Below the pieces are notes generated by a model. That model did not search any database. It was given only the letters and a program-made list of their open reading frames with translations, and was not told the origin of the DNA. A program made the translations under genes and the position numbers. A stretch of 64,000 bases of DNA, from contig JAJKFH010000102.1 in NCBI GenBank assembly GCA_023333565.1, positions 7,209,001 to 7,273,000 of the forward strand, in the 5' to 3' direction. Below are positions 1 to 12,187 of this stretch, piece by piece. Numbering within the stretch: the stretch's first letter is position 1; each line of letters starts with the position of its first letter. This stretch comes from Puffinus mauretanicus. Its lineage: Eukaryota > Chordata > Aves > Procellariiformes > Procellariidae.

Positions 1-2
1 TG

Positions 3-581
3 CTGGTTGACAGCCGGCTGAACATGAGCCGGCAGTGTGCCCAGGTGGCCAAGAAGGCCAATGGCATCCTGGCCTGTATCAGAAATAGTGTGGCCAGCAG
101 GAGCAGGGAGGTGATGGTGCCCCTGTACTCGGCACTGGTGAGGCCGCACCTCGAATACTGTGTTCAGTTTTGGGCCCCTCACTGCAAGAAGGACATGGAG
201 GTGCTGGAGCGTGTCCAGAGGAGGGCAACAAAGCTGGTGAAGGGCCTGGAGCACAAGTCTTATGAGGAGCGGCTGAGGGAACTGGGACTGTTCAGTCTGG
301 AGAAGAGGAGGCTGAGGGGAGACCTCATCGCGCTCTACAACTACCTGAAAGGAGGTTGTAGCGAGGTGGGTGTTGGTCTCTTCTCCCGAGTAACAAGCGA
401 TAGGACGAGAGGAAATGGCCTCAAGTTGCGCCAAGGGAGGTTTAGGCTGGACATTAGGAGAAATTTCTCTACTGAAAGAGTGGTCAGGCCTTGGAAGAGG
501 CTGCCCAGGGAAGTGGTTGAGTCACCATCCCTGGAAGTATTTAAAAGACGTGTAGATGAGGTGCTTAGGGACATGGTGTAG
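3..581 (+). CDS. CR1 ORF2 fragment: C-terminal end of reverse transcriptase polyprotein
   Basis: The frame is open from base 3 to the stop TAG at 579..581, 192 codons, with no start of its own because the true start lies upstream; the first internal ATG is at 24. The protein shows the well-known CR1 C-terminal sequence: '[18 protein letters not shown]' (end of the RT thumb region), '[17 protein letters not shown]', '[20 protein letters not shown]', 'SDRTRGNG' and '[16 protein letters not shown]' near the end. In an active LINE this polyprotein nicks target DNA and reverse-transcribes the element's RNA in the nucleus. The endonuclease domain and the catalytic FADD-like RT motif would lie upstream and cannot be seen. 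Opposite-strand frames here are shadows. Because CR1 insertions are mostly 5' truncated, this is probably a dead copy despite the unbroken frame. Confidence 0.9.
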   Translation: MVDSRLNMSRQCAQVAKKANGILACIRNSVASRSREVMVPLYSALVRPHLEYCVQFWAPHCKKDMEVLERVQRRATKLVKGLEHKSYEERLRELGLFSLEKRRLRGDLIALYNYLKGGCSEVGVGLFSRVTSDRTRGNGLKLRQGRFRLDIRRNFSTERVVRPWKRLPREVVESPSLEVFKRRVDEVLRDMV

Positions 582-639
582 TGAGCATGGTGGTGTTGGG
601 TTGACAGTTGGACTGGATGATCTTAGAGGTCTTTTCCAA

Positions 640-676
640 CCTTAATGATTCTATGATTCTATTCTATGATTCTATG
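640..676 (+). repeat. CR1 3'-terminal octamer repeats
   Basis: Overlapping copies of an ATTCTATG-like octamer end the element at about 676. These are the CR1 substitute for a poly(A) tail and are thought to guide target-primed reverse transcription. They fix the orientation of the element as plus strand and its right boundary. Confidence 0.9.
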
Positions 677-2214
677 CTACTTTTGGAAAAGGTTGAGGCA
701 AAAGTGCAAGTTACGACCCTGACTGGGGATCCCGGCTCCTGCTGAGCTCAGGATCCGTGAAGACCTGTGGGCCAGGGCTGCCGTCTCTCAGGGAGGTAAG
801 ACACCACTGAAAAGCAGACTGGCTTCGTTTTACCCTTGTGAACGATGGTGTCTCCCAAGCCAACCAGCTTGATAGGGCTTGCAGGAAACCAGTGCCAGCA
901 GCTGTCTGTGTGTACCTGGCCTTCGTGTTCGGCAGTGACTCCTGCCGAGTTTCTCCTGTTACCACAGCCGTTTCCAAAAGAAACAATGCACATGCTGAAG
1001 TTTAAGATAAAAATGTAGTGGTGTGGTGTGACACTGTGTACCACTGTACTTCACGCCTGACTCAGGGGCATGCAGTAAACTAGAAAAAGCTTTGAGCAGG
1101 TTTCCTCACCCGCTGCTCTTGGCTGCTGCCTTCCCACCGGACTGTCCAGCTGCGAAAGCAGCCAGGGGAAGGTGCTGTCCTTTGGAGCGTTAGCCAAAAA
1201 CAGTGTCCCATAACTCACCAGGCTTCCTTAGTCATCTCTCAGGACATAAATGGTTTGCAAAAACAGAATTATAATCTTTAAAAAAAAATCACGAAGAATC
1301 ACAAATCCTCCAAATTTGCTCCTCTCCCTAGACTTTGTTGATTAGCCAGCTCTTTTTCCACCATAGGGTCTCTCTCTGCTCTATTTCCTCCATAAGGATT
1401 TTGGCTTCTGTTTTTCTATTTGCTTAATTATCTCCCATCAAACTATGAGGTACTGTTTTTGAGATCCTTAAACATCAATATACTATGTATTTTTATTTAA
1501 AGTTCCCTGCCATTTGATCCTTATTTTTAAGTGCTCACTTAAAAGAAGGGGGAAATGTTTGGAAGTAGAGAAATGAGAATTGATCTATAGTTTGAATGCA
1601 AGCCACAAATATGCCATGAGAATATAGACACATGCACACAGTGCCATCAAGAAAAATATCCCAACCCTCCTACACTTTTTACACATTACAACATATTAAA
1701 AAATATTTCTGGTCATAGTGAAATATGATAAAATAAAAAAAAACTACAAAGTTGTCAGTACCTCCAGAATTTTCTACAGAGGCACAGTTCTTGCTCAGAA
1801 AATCTTTCATGACAGTTCATTAACCTAATTTTGATTTTTGGAAGTTGTGGTCTACCAAAAAGAATGCGAATAAAAGAGAAGGAATTAATTTGTTACTAGT
1901 CTAGCTACTACCTGCTCTGGTAAGAAGAACAGCACTTCTATAACAAGAATTAAGATACCATTGGGCAAACCAAGCCCACCTCAGGTGCCTGTATGCTGTG
2001 GAGCGCTAAAAAATCGTCATCTGACTGCACATTTCACATGTCCAGTGTAGCGCCAGCTGTGCTGGTCACCAGTGCAGGAAAGCATCCTGAAATGCTGTTT
2101 TAGACAAGGATGAATGGGAGCCTTGGCATTAATGACCATGGATATGGGATGTTCCATGCACACATATGCACACGTTCCATGCACCAAAAGCTTGAAACAG
2201 GAGTGTTATTAAAT
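677..2214. other. Unannotated unique sequence
   Basis: No gene recognised. The left half is of mixed composition with two overlapping opposite-strand frames (711..986 and 748..1044) that resemble nothing I know. The right half, from about 1250, is AT-rich with short A runs (near 1279 and 1735) and no obvious structured repeat. Confidence 0.5.
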
Positions 2215-2335
2215 CTGTCTAAATACTCTGGGAAACTGAGGCACGGGATGACGTGCTCCAGCCAATGCAGGATTTCACTAGTGGAGCTGTGACTGTGAGG
2301 ACATGACTCGCAGTCCTGTGGCCCACGGAGCAAGG
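2215..2335 (-). repeat. MIR/CORE-SINE-like fragment
   Basis: Read on the minus strand, this stretch follows the order of the ancient MIR consensus as I remember it: a 'cagtcctgtggccca' type block, then a tract equivalent to the 'gcagagc..ggattt' middle and finally 'gggaaactgaggca' near 2230..2245 on the plus strand. Length and order fit a decayed tRNA-derived SINE. Divergence is high and identity cannot be measured by eye. Confidence 0.55.
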
Positions 2336-3469
2336 CAAGGTTTTTGGTCCTCTTTGGAGAACTGTTGTTATATACAACATTGTTCAGCAAAGACACTGGA
2401 AACCTCCCCCAGTAATTTAACTTTCAGCTTGGTATCCGTGAAAGCTTTTAAGGAGAAGATTCTAAATAAGGAACTAAAAAATGTTGCTGTTTCTCACCGT
2501 AATTGTAAACTGAAAATAAGCACTTATACAACCTAGCCCAAATATTTAGTCAAAGAACAGGTTTATAACTAAGGATATCTTAAAATGTGCTTGAATTATT
2601 ATATACACTACTTAAACAGTTAAACTGTCAGCTTAGAGTTTTGTATATCTACCTCATTAGCCTGCCTCCAGGGCCTGTGGTAGGTGAATCTGCATTTTTA
2701 AATTTTGTATTTTTCCATGCTTTATGCATCCTGTAAAATGCCTTGAGAACTTTATGAGGGATGTTGCATTAAAATGTGTGATTATAAATATGATTTAAAT
2801 ATCTGAAACATTAGAGAGTGATTATTGTTCAATAAGGCAGCGTGCATAAAAGGGTTATCTGCATGCTGTGCTTAGGTTTCCACAATATAATGTAATGAAT
2901 TGTTCAATATAGTTTGTATGCTATTTGTCTCTGTTTCTTCTCATACTCCAGAGATGCCTGATATGCAGTACTCTAACAAGGCTATCATAAATTGTTGAAC
3001 AATAAACAGCCCTTGAGATTTTTAGATAGTATGTGGTTAGTATGTAATCCATCTTGAAGAACTTGATTTAGTGCCACAAAGGAACATCCCTGACAATGCT
3101 CAACATTGTTTTAAACTGCTGCTAAATCAATTACCGCGTTTGGGAAATGGCACGCTGCTTCCGCTCCCTGCTCCATGCCGGTGGCCTGGCTGCTCAAGGA
3201 GAGATTTAGGGAGCCACGCTACGGAGGCAGATGGGTTCCCTGGAAATCGCTGAAGTAACCCAGCTTGAAACAGTGATAAGTAAGGCCTCCTAAAATCTGC
3301 ACTAAACTGCACAACTCAAATACCGCTTGGCTGGATTGTCTTAGCTGTTTCTAGCAATAAATGAATTATGAAACAAAAATGCTTCCTTTCACATCAGCAC
3401 TGTGTCATGGAACAACAATATCTACACGCGCTAATAATCTTTGGTGTTTACACCAAGAGTTTTGTGTTC
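2336..3469. other. AT-rich unique sequence, possible conserved noncoding block at 2690..2960
   Basis: No gene recognised. The part from about 2690 to 2960 is AT-rich but not simple repeat, with several TAAT/ATTA cores, 'ttgttcaata' twice (about 2825 and 2902) and 'tgcataaa'. That texture is common in conserved vertebrate enhancers, but conservation cannot be judged from one sequence. A short, more GC-rich patch lies at 3130..3250. Confidence 0.3.
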
Positions 3470-3600
3470 AGAGTGTGCTACATACATTGATTAATTTTCC
3501 CTTGCAACATCCCATTGAGTTGGGGAAGTGTTACTACCCCCTTTTCGCAGATGAGATACACCAATTACTCGGGCAGTGCGAGGCTGCGGGGGGCCTCGTG
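3470..3600 (-). repeat. MIR/L2-like fragment
   Basis: The plus strand reads 'caacatcccattgagttggg', then 'ttactacccccttttcgcag' and 'atgagata'. This matches the antisense of the MIR/L2 3' block ('..ccctgtgaggtagg..tattatccccattttacagatgaggaaa') in order and spacing. The sense strand of the repeat is therefore minus. An old, diverged fragment. Confidence 0.5.
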
Positions 3601-5299
3601 GACCAAAGATGAATGCTCTCTTGAATATAATGATGTTGCAAAGAGTGACCCAAAAAGTTAAACAAGACCAAGGCCATTTGTATTTCTTTAATGTTTTCTT
3701 CTGCTCCTCTGTTGAGGCAATTGCTGGGGACACTGAAGGCAAAAGGAGAAGGGCACTTAATGTATCTAAGCTGTAACCTTGCCCTTCTGCTTTAGAGACA
3801 TAAATAAGGATTCCTAGGCAGTATTTTCTATATCCCGGGAGACTGCACAGGAGGAATATTGAGATGCAGTTATTACAACAATAATGTTCTGACATGTTTC
3901 AGGGGCTATGTCAGTCTCAGAAATAACACTCTCTTATTGTGAGAAAATAAGACTAGGGAGGGAGAAAGGATCCCGAGATCAAGGTAGAAGGAGGCAAATT
4001 GTGCAGGATTCATTACTGAGAGCCACATGATCTAGTTTCCGAAGGATTAATATACTTTCACGATCTATTCATTACAGATATCACATCATCTGCCAGAGGG
4101 ACCCTGCAAACCTGCCTTCAAGTTCAAGCATCCCCTCCAAGTTTTGGAGTTTTGCTCATCTCTCTCTAACTTCTGTCCTTAGAGGGCGGCGGAGTGGCGG
4201 TCACCTCTTTTTCTCATAAACAGCCTTATGTCCCGCTGATGCCATACCTCTCACAAAGTGAATCTGATCAGGTATTGATCTTTAATCTGCAGCATTGCTG
4301 GAAATGGCAGCCAGCTGTAGCTGTGGAGAACAACAACTGGCAGACACTCTGGTTAGTGTTGGCACTGGCCCTCCCTTACGAGATCCAAATTCCTGAGAAC
4401 CAAATGTTCCTGTGATTCTGCCTTTCTGCTGCCAATAAAGCTTATGATACAAAGCTAATTGGCTTGTAACTTTTCTTGGAAATCTGGAAGGGAAATGGAT
4501 AGGTTGCCTTTATTTATACACCGATATGGCAAGAATCTGCATTAAGATAAGGGGAAAAAGATATACAGCAATAGCCATAAAAAAGCCAATGTTTACCCAT
4601 CTTCACTATGAAGTGGTTTCAGAGACATATAAGTAGCTTTTATTTCATATAGGCTTAACAAGACTGTAAGAGTTCTTTTGGCCTCTGTTATCGCCTCTGA
4701 AGAATAATGGCAGGCAGCGTTCATTGCGGAAGGGTATTTGTAGAGGCATTTGTACATCAAAACTGTGGCCAGTCATCACCCAGAAAATGAGAGCTAAAAC
4801 CTGCTGTGAGAAGGATGTTTGTGGGAGTTTCCCTTTGCTCAGCGACGGATGATTCCTGTCTCCATTGACATGTATGTAAAGGATGAGTTTATGACTGAAG
4901 AATACCTTATTCGTCTTTGGCTGCTTCCTCCTAGCCAGTCTACTCCTATCAGTTGACAGCTGACAGTAACAGCAGTAAAATTCACATCTTCCAGGGATTA
5001 GAGGAGAGGAATTCTCCCAGCCATAGAAAAGTTGCTTTTGATTTGGCTATCATGTTAGGATTGGCTTTTGCTAAAAAAATCAGGAGGACCATTTAATTTT
5101 GAATGCTTTTTAAAGCATTTCAAGAAGTGTAGTCATGGAAATATAGCTCCCAGTCAAGTGGTTAAAAAAAATAAAACCCCTGTGGGATAGAAGGAATTAA
5201 GATTAAAATTGGCTTGGAACGTTTGTGCCAAAATCCAAACAAGCTACTACTGAAAGTTTGTGGGTGAAAAAGCACTTTTTCCTGTGAAATAGTTCCTCC
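3601..5299. other. Unannotated unique sequence
   Basis: No gene recognised. A canonical AATAAA lies at 4434..4439 on the plus strand, but nothing upstream of it looks like a terminal exon, so it is probably chance. Composition is mixed, with no structured repeat seen. Confidence 0.4.
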
Positions 5300-5365
5300 T
5301 GTTATGGGCCAGATTCTGTTTTCACCCGTGTAACCGAGAGCAGTGATTGGATCCAATTCAGTAGA
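5300..5365 (+). repeat. Fragment of an ancient amniote repeat ('gggccagattctg' family)
   Basis: Begins 'tgggccagattctgttttca' and continues with 'cccgtgtaac'. This resembles a short repeat, common in turtle, crocodile and bird DNA, that starts 'gggccagattctg', carries a 'caccagtgtaa' block and tends to be palindromic. Only one arm is visible here. Similar openings occur at 38488 and, inverted, near 26330. No family name is offered. Confidence 0.45.
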
Positions 5366-8300
5366 CATTTTGTTTTATGGGGCTTCCTGGAACGAGAAGA
5401 AAAGTACTTGAATTGTGGAAGATCAGATCTTTTTTTTATCTGTCCTCCTGAAACAGTTTCATAAGGCCTGTTGACCAGATTGAGAGGAGCAGAGCTGGGA
5501 GGACATGCCTCAGTATAAATCATAGAGGGGCGCAAAAGGAGGTCGGATCCAACTTCAAATGTTTCCAGCTCTTCCCTCTGTTCACAACTTACTACTGTTC
5601 TCAGGCCATTACTAATTTGCCTCTTTCAAAAGGAACAGGGAGAAGTAGGAGCAGCTCTTCTACACAACGTGGGACTGAAGGGGTTAAAGTCACAGAATTC
5701 TATCATTCTTGATGGGTCTTTTTATTTTCTTCTAGTTCATCTTTCCCTCGAAAGAATACACACATTATTTTTACCTTAGGTGTATCTGCTTCACTTGTTT
5801 TACTTTTCAGACAGTTACCTGGCTGTAAGCCAGCACTGCAAAATTAAATCCTGCCATTTATTTTAGGATTTGCTTTTATTATTCTTGCCTGAATTTCATA
5901 TTTTTTCATTTCTTTTTACTTTATGTCATGCCTTCTTTTTTTTTTTTTTCTTTTCTTTGTTAGCTTTGTTTGCTTCCTGTCACTCACTGTTTGGTAGCTC
6001 GACTATCAGAGCAGAATGAAAAAGCTACACGCTAACTCAGGTTATATATATTACTGTCACTTTCCTACCACTGAAAAATGCAAGCAGCAACCAGAAAGCA
6101 AGCAGATCTGAGGTAGGTCAGCAGCTTAGACTGCAGTTCTTTGAGCTACGCCAAGTCACAAGGAATCCTGAATTGCAGATACAAGAGGCGTTGGGCTTTT
6201 AAAAAAATATTCTGTTTATCGAAGATGAAAGCAATACAATAACAATGAGAATAAGCATGAACATGATGAAAAGCAAACAAGAAGCAGCCCAAGTCTCAGC
6301 CTGAGTGTAATATACACATAGTTTCTTTTTATTCCTAAAAAGAACAAAAAAGTACTTGTAACAGCTGGTCTCAACCCAAAAGTTTGTTTGGATCACTGAA
6401 TCATGCCCTCATACTGTTTAGGACTATACATAGCTGTCACTGAAATGATCCTGGAAAAATCCCCATCTACTGCTAAGAATTTTTTTCTTCTTGCTGCTAA
6501 ACATATTTTGTTGTTAAAGATGTACGGGGAAATGAAAAACTGGTGGAGAAACAAAGGCCAAATTTCTAAAAATGGCCACTTAAAATTAGTTTCTTACATT
6601 TTTAAGAAGCAGCCTGATTTTTCACAAGAGCTGGGCATCTGCCAGCTTCCAGCACGCTCTGGGGGAAAAGCAAGGAGATGTAGACCCTCTGAAAACCTGC
6701 TGGGTGCCTACGTGCCGCCTCGGAGAGCCGCATTCTCGCTGCCTCTCGCTGCCTGTGCTGGTCTGAGGATTAATGGCAAATCCAACTTAAAGCTTCCACT
6801 TTGAAATTTTTTGCCCCAGCTTTTCCTGTGGTCCAGCAGCCTGCAGGAGATCTGTCCCCTTTGTAACACTGGCCCGTGCCTGGCAGGTGAGGCAGAGACT
6901 CTCAGCTAGAGCACCAGCCCAGGATGAGCGTAGGGTGTTGCATACGGTTTCCCTCAGGAAATAGGGCACACTTTCTGGGAGTGTTTTAATTGTCAGAATA
7001 TTTCTGATATCCCCATATTTTCCCTTAATTTTCCTTGATGTCCTGTTATTCTTCCTGTCATTCTAAGGTGCTTTCTTCTCTCTAGTTGTTGGAAATCTCT
7101 TTGTAATTGATTAGCAGATATAGCGTCTGCCTTTCAGACCCCCTTCCTTACCATATAATATCCCACTTGCACAGAGGTAATGAAACCTATGATGAGTGGT
7201 ATGACTTTGTTGTTTGGGTCTTTCAAGATCTAATCCCTTTCTCTGGAATAATTTGCCCTTCTTCTGAATGCAAAGAAATCCACTAACCTCAACCACGTGC
7301 ACTGCACCTTTCTCTACGTCTTGAGAGAAACAAAAAGATTTTGGGTGGTCGGAAAAAAAGGGTGGGAGGTAAAGAGTAAGGATATTTTAGTCATCGAGTA
7401 GCTTTGCAGTCAGCCTGGTGGAAATGTGCTGCGGCCCAGGAAGAGACGAGCGCCCTTCGCCGAGGCAGTGCAGCTGGAGGGATGCTACAGACACTCCTCT
7501 ACCAGACACGGCTACCGCCGCGGGAGATGGCCCGGCCGGCATTCGGTGCGGCATTTGCTAGCCTGAGCATACTCTCACGAGGGAAGCCCCTCGCAAGGAG
7601 GTTACTTATTCCTAAGCATCCCCCACAATGACAGCACACCGTGCTGTCCCGGCATCCTGCCTGGTCTTCTGGTGATGAGCTGCTGCCTCCCATCCACCCT
7701 GGCAAAGAGACACTTGTAAAATTTACCAACCAGTATGCATATGTGCCATTCCCTGGCTCCCTGGCTTTCTCTGGGTTATTAACTCGTAACTCTTAATCAG
7801 GGAAAGCTGCCTCTGGACAGTTTTGTAAGCAGACAAGGACGGTGCTTTCTGTCCTGTACTTCCTGACCTTATGTGCCAGTGTAATATGCAGAAGTATGTC
7901 AAATGCCATTTAATCTTCATAATCCAAGCAGATTATGTTCATAACTTCACCTCTATCTGCTCACAGCATTATCTCCTTTCAAAAATGCCACACTGCTTTT
8001 TTTAGACAAGATTCACCCTTTGCAAGACGGATTTATTTTTAGCAGCCAGGTCTCGTGTCCTACCTGCACCAGTGCAGGCCAATGCCCCGTATGGGGCTCC
8101 ACGTTCCTGGTGTACTCTTCTCAAAGGGCAATGTGGCAATAATATTTGCAGTTCTGAACTTGCAATTCTGAAATCTGTGGTAGCTGAAAGTAGCAGTGTG
8201 AAATAGTAATTAGTCTACTGATTATTGTTTTTACAAAGGAGACTATTTGCATTATTATTGAGAGAGGTTACAGCCTAGCTCCAGGCCCCAGCTGCTCATT

Positions 8301-8369
8301 CCTACTGCAGCAAGACGAGGCCACAACAATAGACTGCAGCTACACAAACAGATGATTTACGTTTGGCAT
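5366..8369. other. Unique sequence with a T tract and GC-rich islets
   Basis: No gene recognised. A T14 tract lies at about 5936..5949 in a pyrimidine-rich stretch. GC-richer islets occur at about 6640..6960 and 7400..7720; they carry CpGs and overlapping frames on both strands (6403..6804 plus; 7404..7631 plus; 7499..7729 minus) that resemble no known protein. The rest is ordinary AT-rich sequence. Confidence 0.4.
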
Positions 8370-8690
8370 CACTGAGAGTGTGAAAACCTTGTCAGGGCGG
8401 ACGAGGTCAGGGAACGAGTGGCTGACGGGGAGGGAGGATGCGTGCTGCCTGCTGACGCGGGAGGAGCTCCTTGCTTGGCAGAAGAGCCGCTCTTGCAGGT
8501 CCTCACCCACCCCTGGCCTCCGGCCACGTGCCCCTGCGCTTCCTCCCAGAGCTTCTGCCTCCTCCGTGGGGCCAGTGTCAAATCAGCTGTCTGTGTGGCT
8601 CGTTTTAATTGAGGAGGCAAATAACTCCAGCAGAGGGGACAGGAAAGCAGCAGGAGGAGGAAGGATAACAGGCTGGGGGGTTTCCCCCTT
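8370..8690. other. GC-rich islet
   Basis: A roughly 300-base stretch with raised GC and several CpGs in AT-rich surroundings. Overlapping frames on both strands (8380..8724 plus, 8369..8620 minus) reflect composition and match no family known to me. Could be a small regulatory CpG cluster or a decayed exon; undecided. Confidence 0.3.
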
Positions 8691-9365
8691 CAGTGTCTTT
8701 GGTTTTTTTCCAAATGATTGCTAGCCATGCTTTCACAACAAAATTAACAGTCCTGTTTAAGAACATTTCTGGGGTGAAATCTTGAAAAGTTTTGTCATTG
8801 CGTTCAGCGGAAGCAGGTCCAAGTTCTGAAAGCTCTCAAATCCTATTCCTTGTGGTTTTCTCATGTACTTAATCCTTGCTGTGAACTGAATGAGGCAATG
8901 ATCCTACAGAAAATAATGTATTATCACATAATTGCAGATTGCATTATATGGTGTATTCATTATGGGGGCTAAACTGAGGTTACACAGACAGCCTTAATTC
9001 TGGCATCTCCTAGCTTTTTAATGTTTGACTTTACATCCTTTGTGATGGCCTTTGAATGAAGTTTGCAGTTGTAACTAATGATTAATTTTGATGTAATTAT
9101 TACAACTTTACTTTCCATTGGTATCTTATGGAGAATGTCACAGCTGTGTCCTTCATAAACAATGAGGCTAGGAATTTGCTTGTCCGCATGTTTAAGTTGC
9201 TGAGTTTTCTTCAGCAATTTTTAAAGAGCTTTGATGACTTTGGACACCCCTGTCACTGCAATTCTTTCACTGTGATTCAGTAACAAGCCGCATCATTCAA
9301 AATAGGAACTGGGTAATGGATTTTGGTGGACCAAAGTTGGAATATGCCCTTCATGAACTTCAGAG

Positions 9366-9399
9366 ATATATATATATATGTAGAGAGAGATATATATAT
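9366..9399. repeat. TA / GA microsatellite
   Basis: Two (TA)n runs flank a short (GA)n run. Simple sequence, probably polymorphic. Confidence 0.85.
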
Positions 9400-9733
9400 G
9401 TTTTTTAATAGATACTTATATCTGCCTACCGCATCCTTTAATCTCTTTTTACTGTCACTGTTATTTGGTGGTTTCTTGTACCAAATCTGGTGTTGAAGTG
9501 CTGAGAGCTGAATCAGTTTAAAACCTGCTCTGTTCTTATGAATAATTACCATTTTAACAAAAACCTCATGTCCCATTTTCAAAGCACAAAAAGTGCCGGG
9601 GATTTCAAGTTAGGCATGTTCAGAAGTTCTTGGGGTTTGGATCTATATGTAACTGTGGGTATAAAGGTCACCCTACTGACTTCGAGGTTTCTGAAGGGAA
9701 GTTACTCTAGATGTAATATTTGTAGGCTTGGAA

Positions 9734-9780
9734 CCTTAATTTGAAATCACATCAAGGGACCCTAATTTGAGATCACACCA
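9734..9780 (+). repeat. Two imperfect 21-bp direct copies
   Basis: Copy one at 9734..9754 and copy two at 9760..9780 agree at 18 of 21 positions (core 'taatttga.atcaca'), with a 5-base spacer. A small local duplication. Confidence 0.7.
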
Positions 9781-11977
9781 TATCCCACTCACTCCTTGAC
9801 CCTGTAGTAAAAAAATATAATATACACTGTTAATACTCAACTATGTAGGATAATGAGGTGCATACGTGTGATGCATGAAGCAAAGTATCTCAGCTATGTA
9901 GCTATTAAATTAAACTTTGTGCTCCTGACTCTATTGTCCCCTACTCTCACAATTATTAAAAGAAAAAAAATCAGAACATCAGGAGAGCGCGTTAATGTTC
10001 ATGTCATATTAAGTTACAACTGTGCTATTTGTAGTTTACAGTAGATTATGTTACAGAAGACAATAATCTCACCACCTGCTGGAGAAAGTAATTAGAGGAG
10101 AGTAGTGTTCAATAGATGTTTTTCTTTGCAACACATTTTTCATCGATGATACATTAGACTGTAAGACAGTCTACTTTGAAAGAAATACAAAATAAAACCC
10201 AGAAAGTTCAAATTCCTTTGGTTTCAGGCATAGCAAAATTTGAAGAAATTCCAAGTAGATATACTTTACAGTAGTTCAAAGGATTGTCTAGCAGAAATGT
10301 AAAAAGACTTGAATTAGACTAAATATGACTTTAAAATCTTAGTTTCTCTATTTGACTAGTTCTACTAGTATTAAACTACCTTTAGAATAATTTTGCCTGC
10401 AGACCATCCCCAGTGACAAAACTTTGGTTTTGTCAGCGTTTCCATTATCACTTTTGAGCCAAATTTCCAGTGGTTTTAAAATTCATTCAATAGCAGTGTT
10501 ACCACAGGTTAGAAATGAATGTAGAATGTCCTTTTTCTGCACTCCTTCCTCAGACATTGTTACCATCAAAATTGGTGGTATTGCCATTGATTGGCCCTGT
10601 CAGACCTTCGTGTTACTTGGGATTTGAGTCATAGTATAGCAGAAATCTCTTATTTCCATCTTAATTTTTATAAGCAATCGTAGTAGCTGCTTAAGATAAG
10701 TCAGGAATGTACTAAAAGGAGCAAACAATCTTTTTATCACAGGTTGGCTGCTCAAATCTAGCAAACTTTGCAGTGATTAGAAGTAAATCACAAATCTTTG
10801 GAAAATTTAAAAATATGGATTTGGATTCTGCTCTAAAATGTGAAAGCGGGTTTTCACTGTCCTGCTCAATTTCAGCAAATGTTTTTATTGTTTCATCCAG
10901 GAGGAATATCCACCTGGAATATGTTTAGCAGTCTGTGATATGGACATTGAGGAACTGTGGAGTGTGGCATAATGTTAGTGGCCTTTGAACGAGCAATGGA
11001 CAAAACCACAGCCAGGCCTTTCTCAAGCTGGAAGCACCCACGCCAGACTTTCAAAGCATGGCACAGCCACCTGGCTCTGGGCACTGCCCAAGCCTCCGGT
11101 CACCCAAAACTGGCAAGAGGGATATGAGTCATGGAAGAGTTTTATTGTGAGGGAGTATGTGCTGAAACCAAACCACTTAAGTTTTGACAAAACTTCCAAG
11201 GAGAAGTTTTTCTTGGTCCAAGGTACAGGAAAAGGAGAAGAGGACAGGCAGAGGGAAGGGAAAAAACCCCAGACACTTCTTGACAGCAGCTGCCATGCTA
11301 GCTATTGGAGTATTATCCAGGGATATAGGACACCAAAGTTCAGGCTCTGAATCCAACCCTCGGATGTGTTACTAGTAGGAGCTATGGTAGCTTCTTGCAA
11401 ATATAAATGTGTTTTAAATTCAAAGTAGCTTCATTTTATTTTGATGCAGGTTGAACACATATTTTGAAACTACTCCATGTTTCAAGAAACTAAATTACTT
11501 TTAATTTAAACTCTTCTGAGACTACTGCTTAGGCATTGTACTCCTCTCCCCTTAGTATTGCTCTGTCTTCAAAAAAGCAACATTACTTTTTCCTGAAATA
11601 GGGATATCAATAGGATATCAACCTATAGGATGGAAAGGTGCGTGGTGGTTAATGAGGATATATTGGATAGTGTGGGACCTGGGCATGATATAAATGGTAT
11701 GGAATAAGGAGTAGAGAATGTGCTGGTTTTGGCTGGGATAGAGTTAATTTTCTTCATAGTAGCTAATATGGGGCTATGTTTTGGGTTTGTGCTGTAAACA
11801 GTGTTGATAACACAGGGATGTTTTCATTATTGCTGAGCAGTGCTTACACAGAGCCAAGGCCTTTTCTGCTCCTCACCCCACTCCACCAGCGAGCAGGCTA
11901 GGGGTGCACAAGAAGTTGGGAGGGGACACGGCTGGGACAGCTGACCCCAACTGACCAAAGGGATGTTCCATACCATA

Positions 11978-11985
11978 TGACGTCA
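11978..11985 (+). promoter_or_regulatory. CRE palindrome in LTR U3
   Basis: A perfect TGACGTCA, the cAMP-response element bound by CREB/ATF factors, lies 9 bases upstream of the LTR TATA box. The central CpG is intact. Spacing fits a functional retroviral promoter. Confidence 0.75.
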
Positions 11986-11994
11986 CGCTCAGCG

Positions 11995-12000
11995 TATAAA
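11995..12000 (+). promoter_or_regulatory. TATA box of the LTR promoter
   Basis: TATAAA followed by GC-rich sequence. Transcription would be expected to start about 25-30 bases downstream, around 12025, which would mark the U3/R boundary. Inferred from position only. Confidence 0.7.
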
Positions 12001-12181
12001 GCTGGGGGAAGAAGAAGGAAGGGGGGGACGTTCGGAGTGATGGTGTTTGTCTTCCCAAGTAACGGTTACGCGTGATGGAGCCCTGCTGTCCTGGAGATGG
12101 CTGAACACCTGCCTGCCCATGGGAAGCAGTGAATGAATTCCTTATTTTGCTTTGCTTGCGTGCACGGCTTTTGCTTTACCT

Positions 12182-12187
12182 ATTAAA
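12182..12187 (+). terminator. LTR polyadenylation signal ATTAAA
   Basis: ATTAAA, the commonest variant polyadenylation hexamer, lies near 78% of the LTR length and is followed by a T/GT-rich stretch. This would set the R/U5 boundary shortly downstream. Confidence 0.65.

Larger units (their letters stand above)
1..676 (+). mobile_element. CR1 LINE, 3' part (5' end outside the window)
   Basis: The stretch holds the C-terminal part of a CR1 open reading frame followed by a short 3' UTR and a terminal run of an octamer close to ATTCTATG, the hallmark 3' end of avian CR1 non-LTR retrotransposons. The 3' UTR contains the usual 'ggatgatcttagaggtc' type block just before the octamers. The element enters the window already in frame, so its 5' limit is unknown; CR1 copies are typically 5' truncated. 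CR1 makes no poly(A) tail and the octamers serve as the priming tail. The frame is intact to its stop codon, which suggests a fairly young copy or good luck. Family assignment rests on recognition from memory; subfamily not assigned. Confidence 0.95.
8691..11718. other. AT-rich unique sequence
   Basis: No gene recognised. Holds a short TA/GA microsatellite (9366..9399) and a small imperfect direct repeat (9734..9780), listed separately. The region 10880..11350 is somewhat more GC-rich and has a 121-codon frame (10985..11350 plus) with no recognisable product. Confidence 0.4.

Noticed and set aside
4434..4439. Canonical AATAAA polyadenylation signal
   Set aside because: No upstream exon or 3' UTR-like sequence; AATAAA is common in AT-rich DNA.
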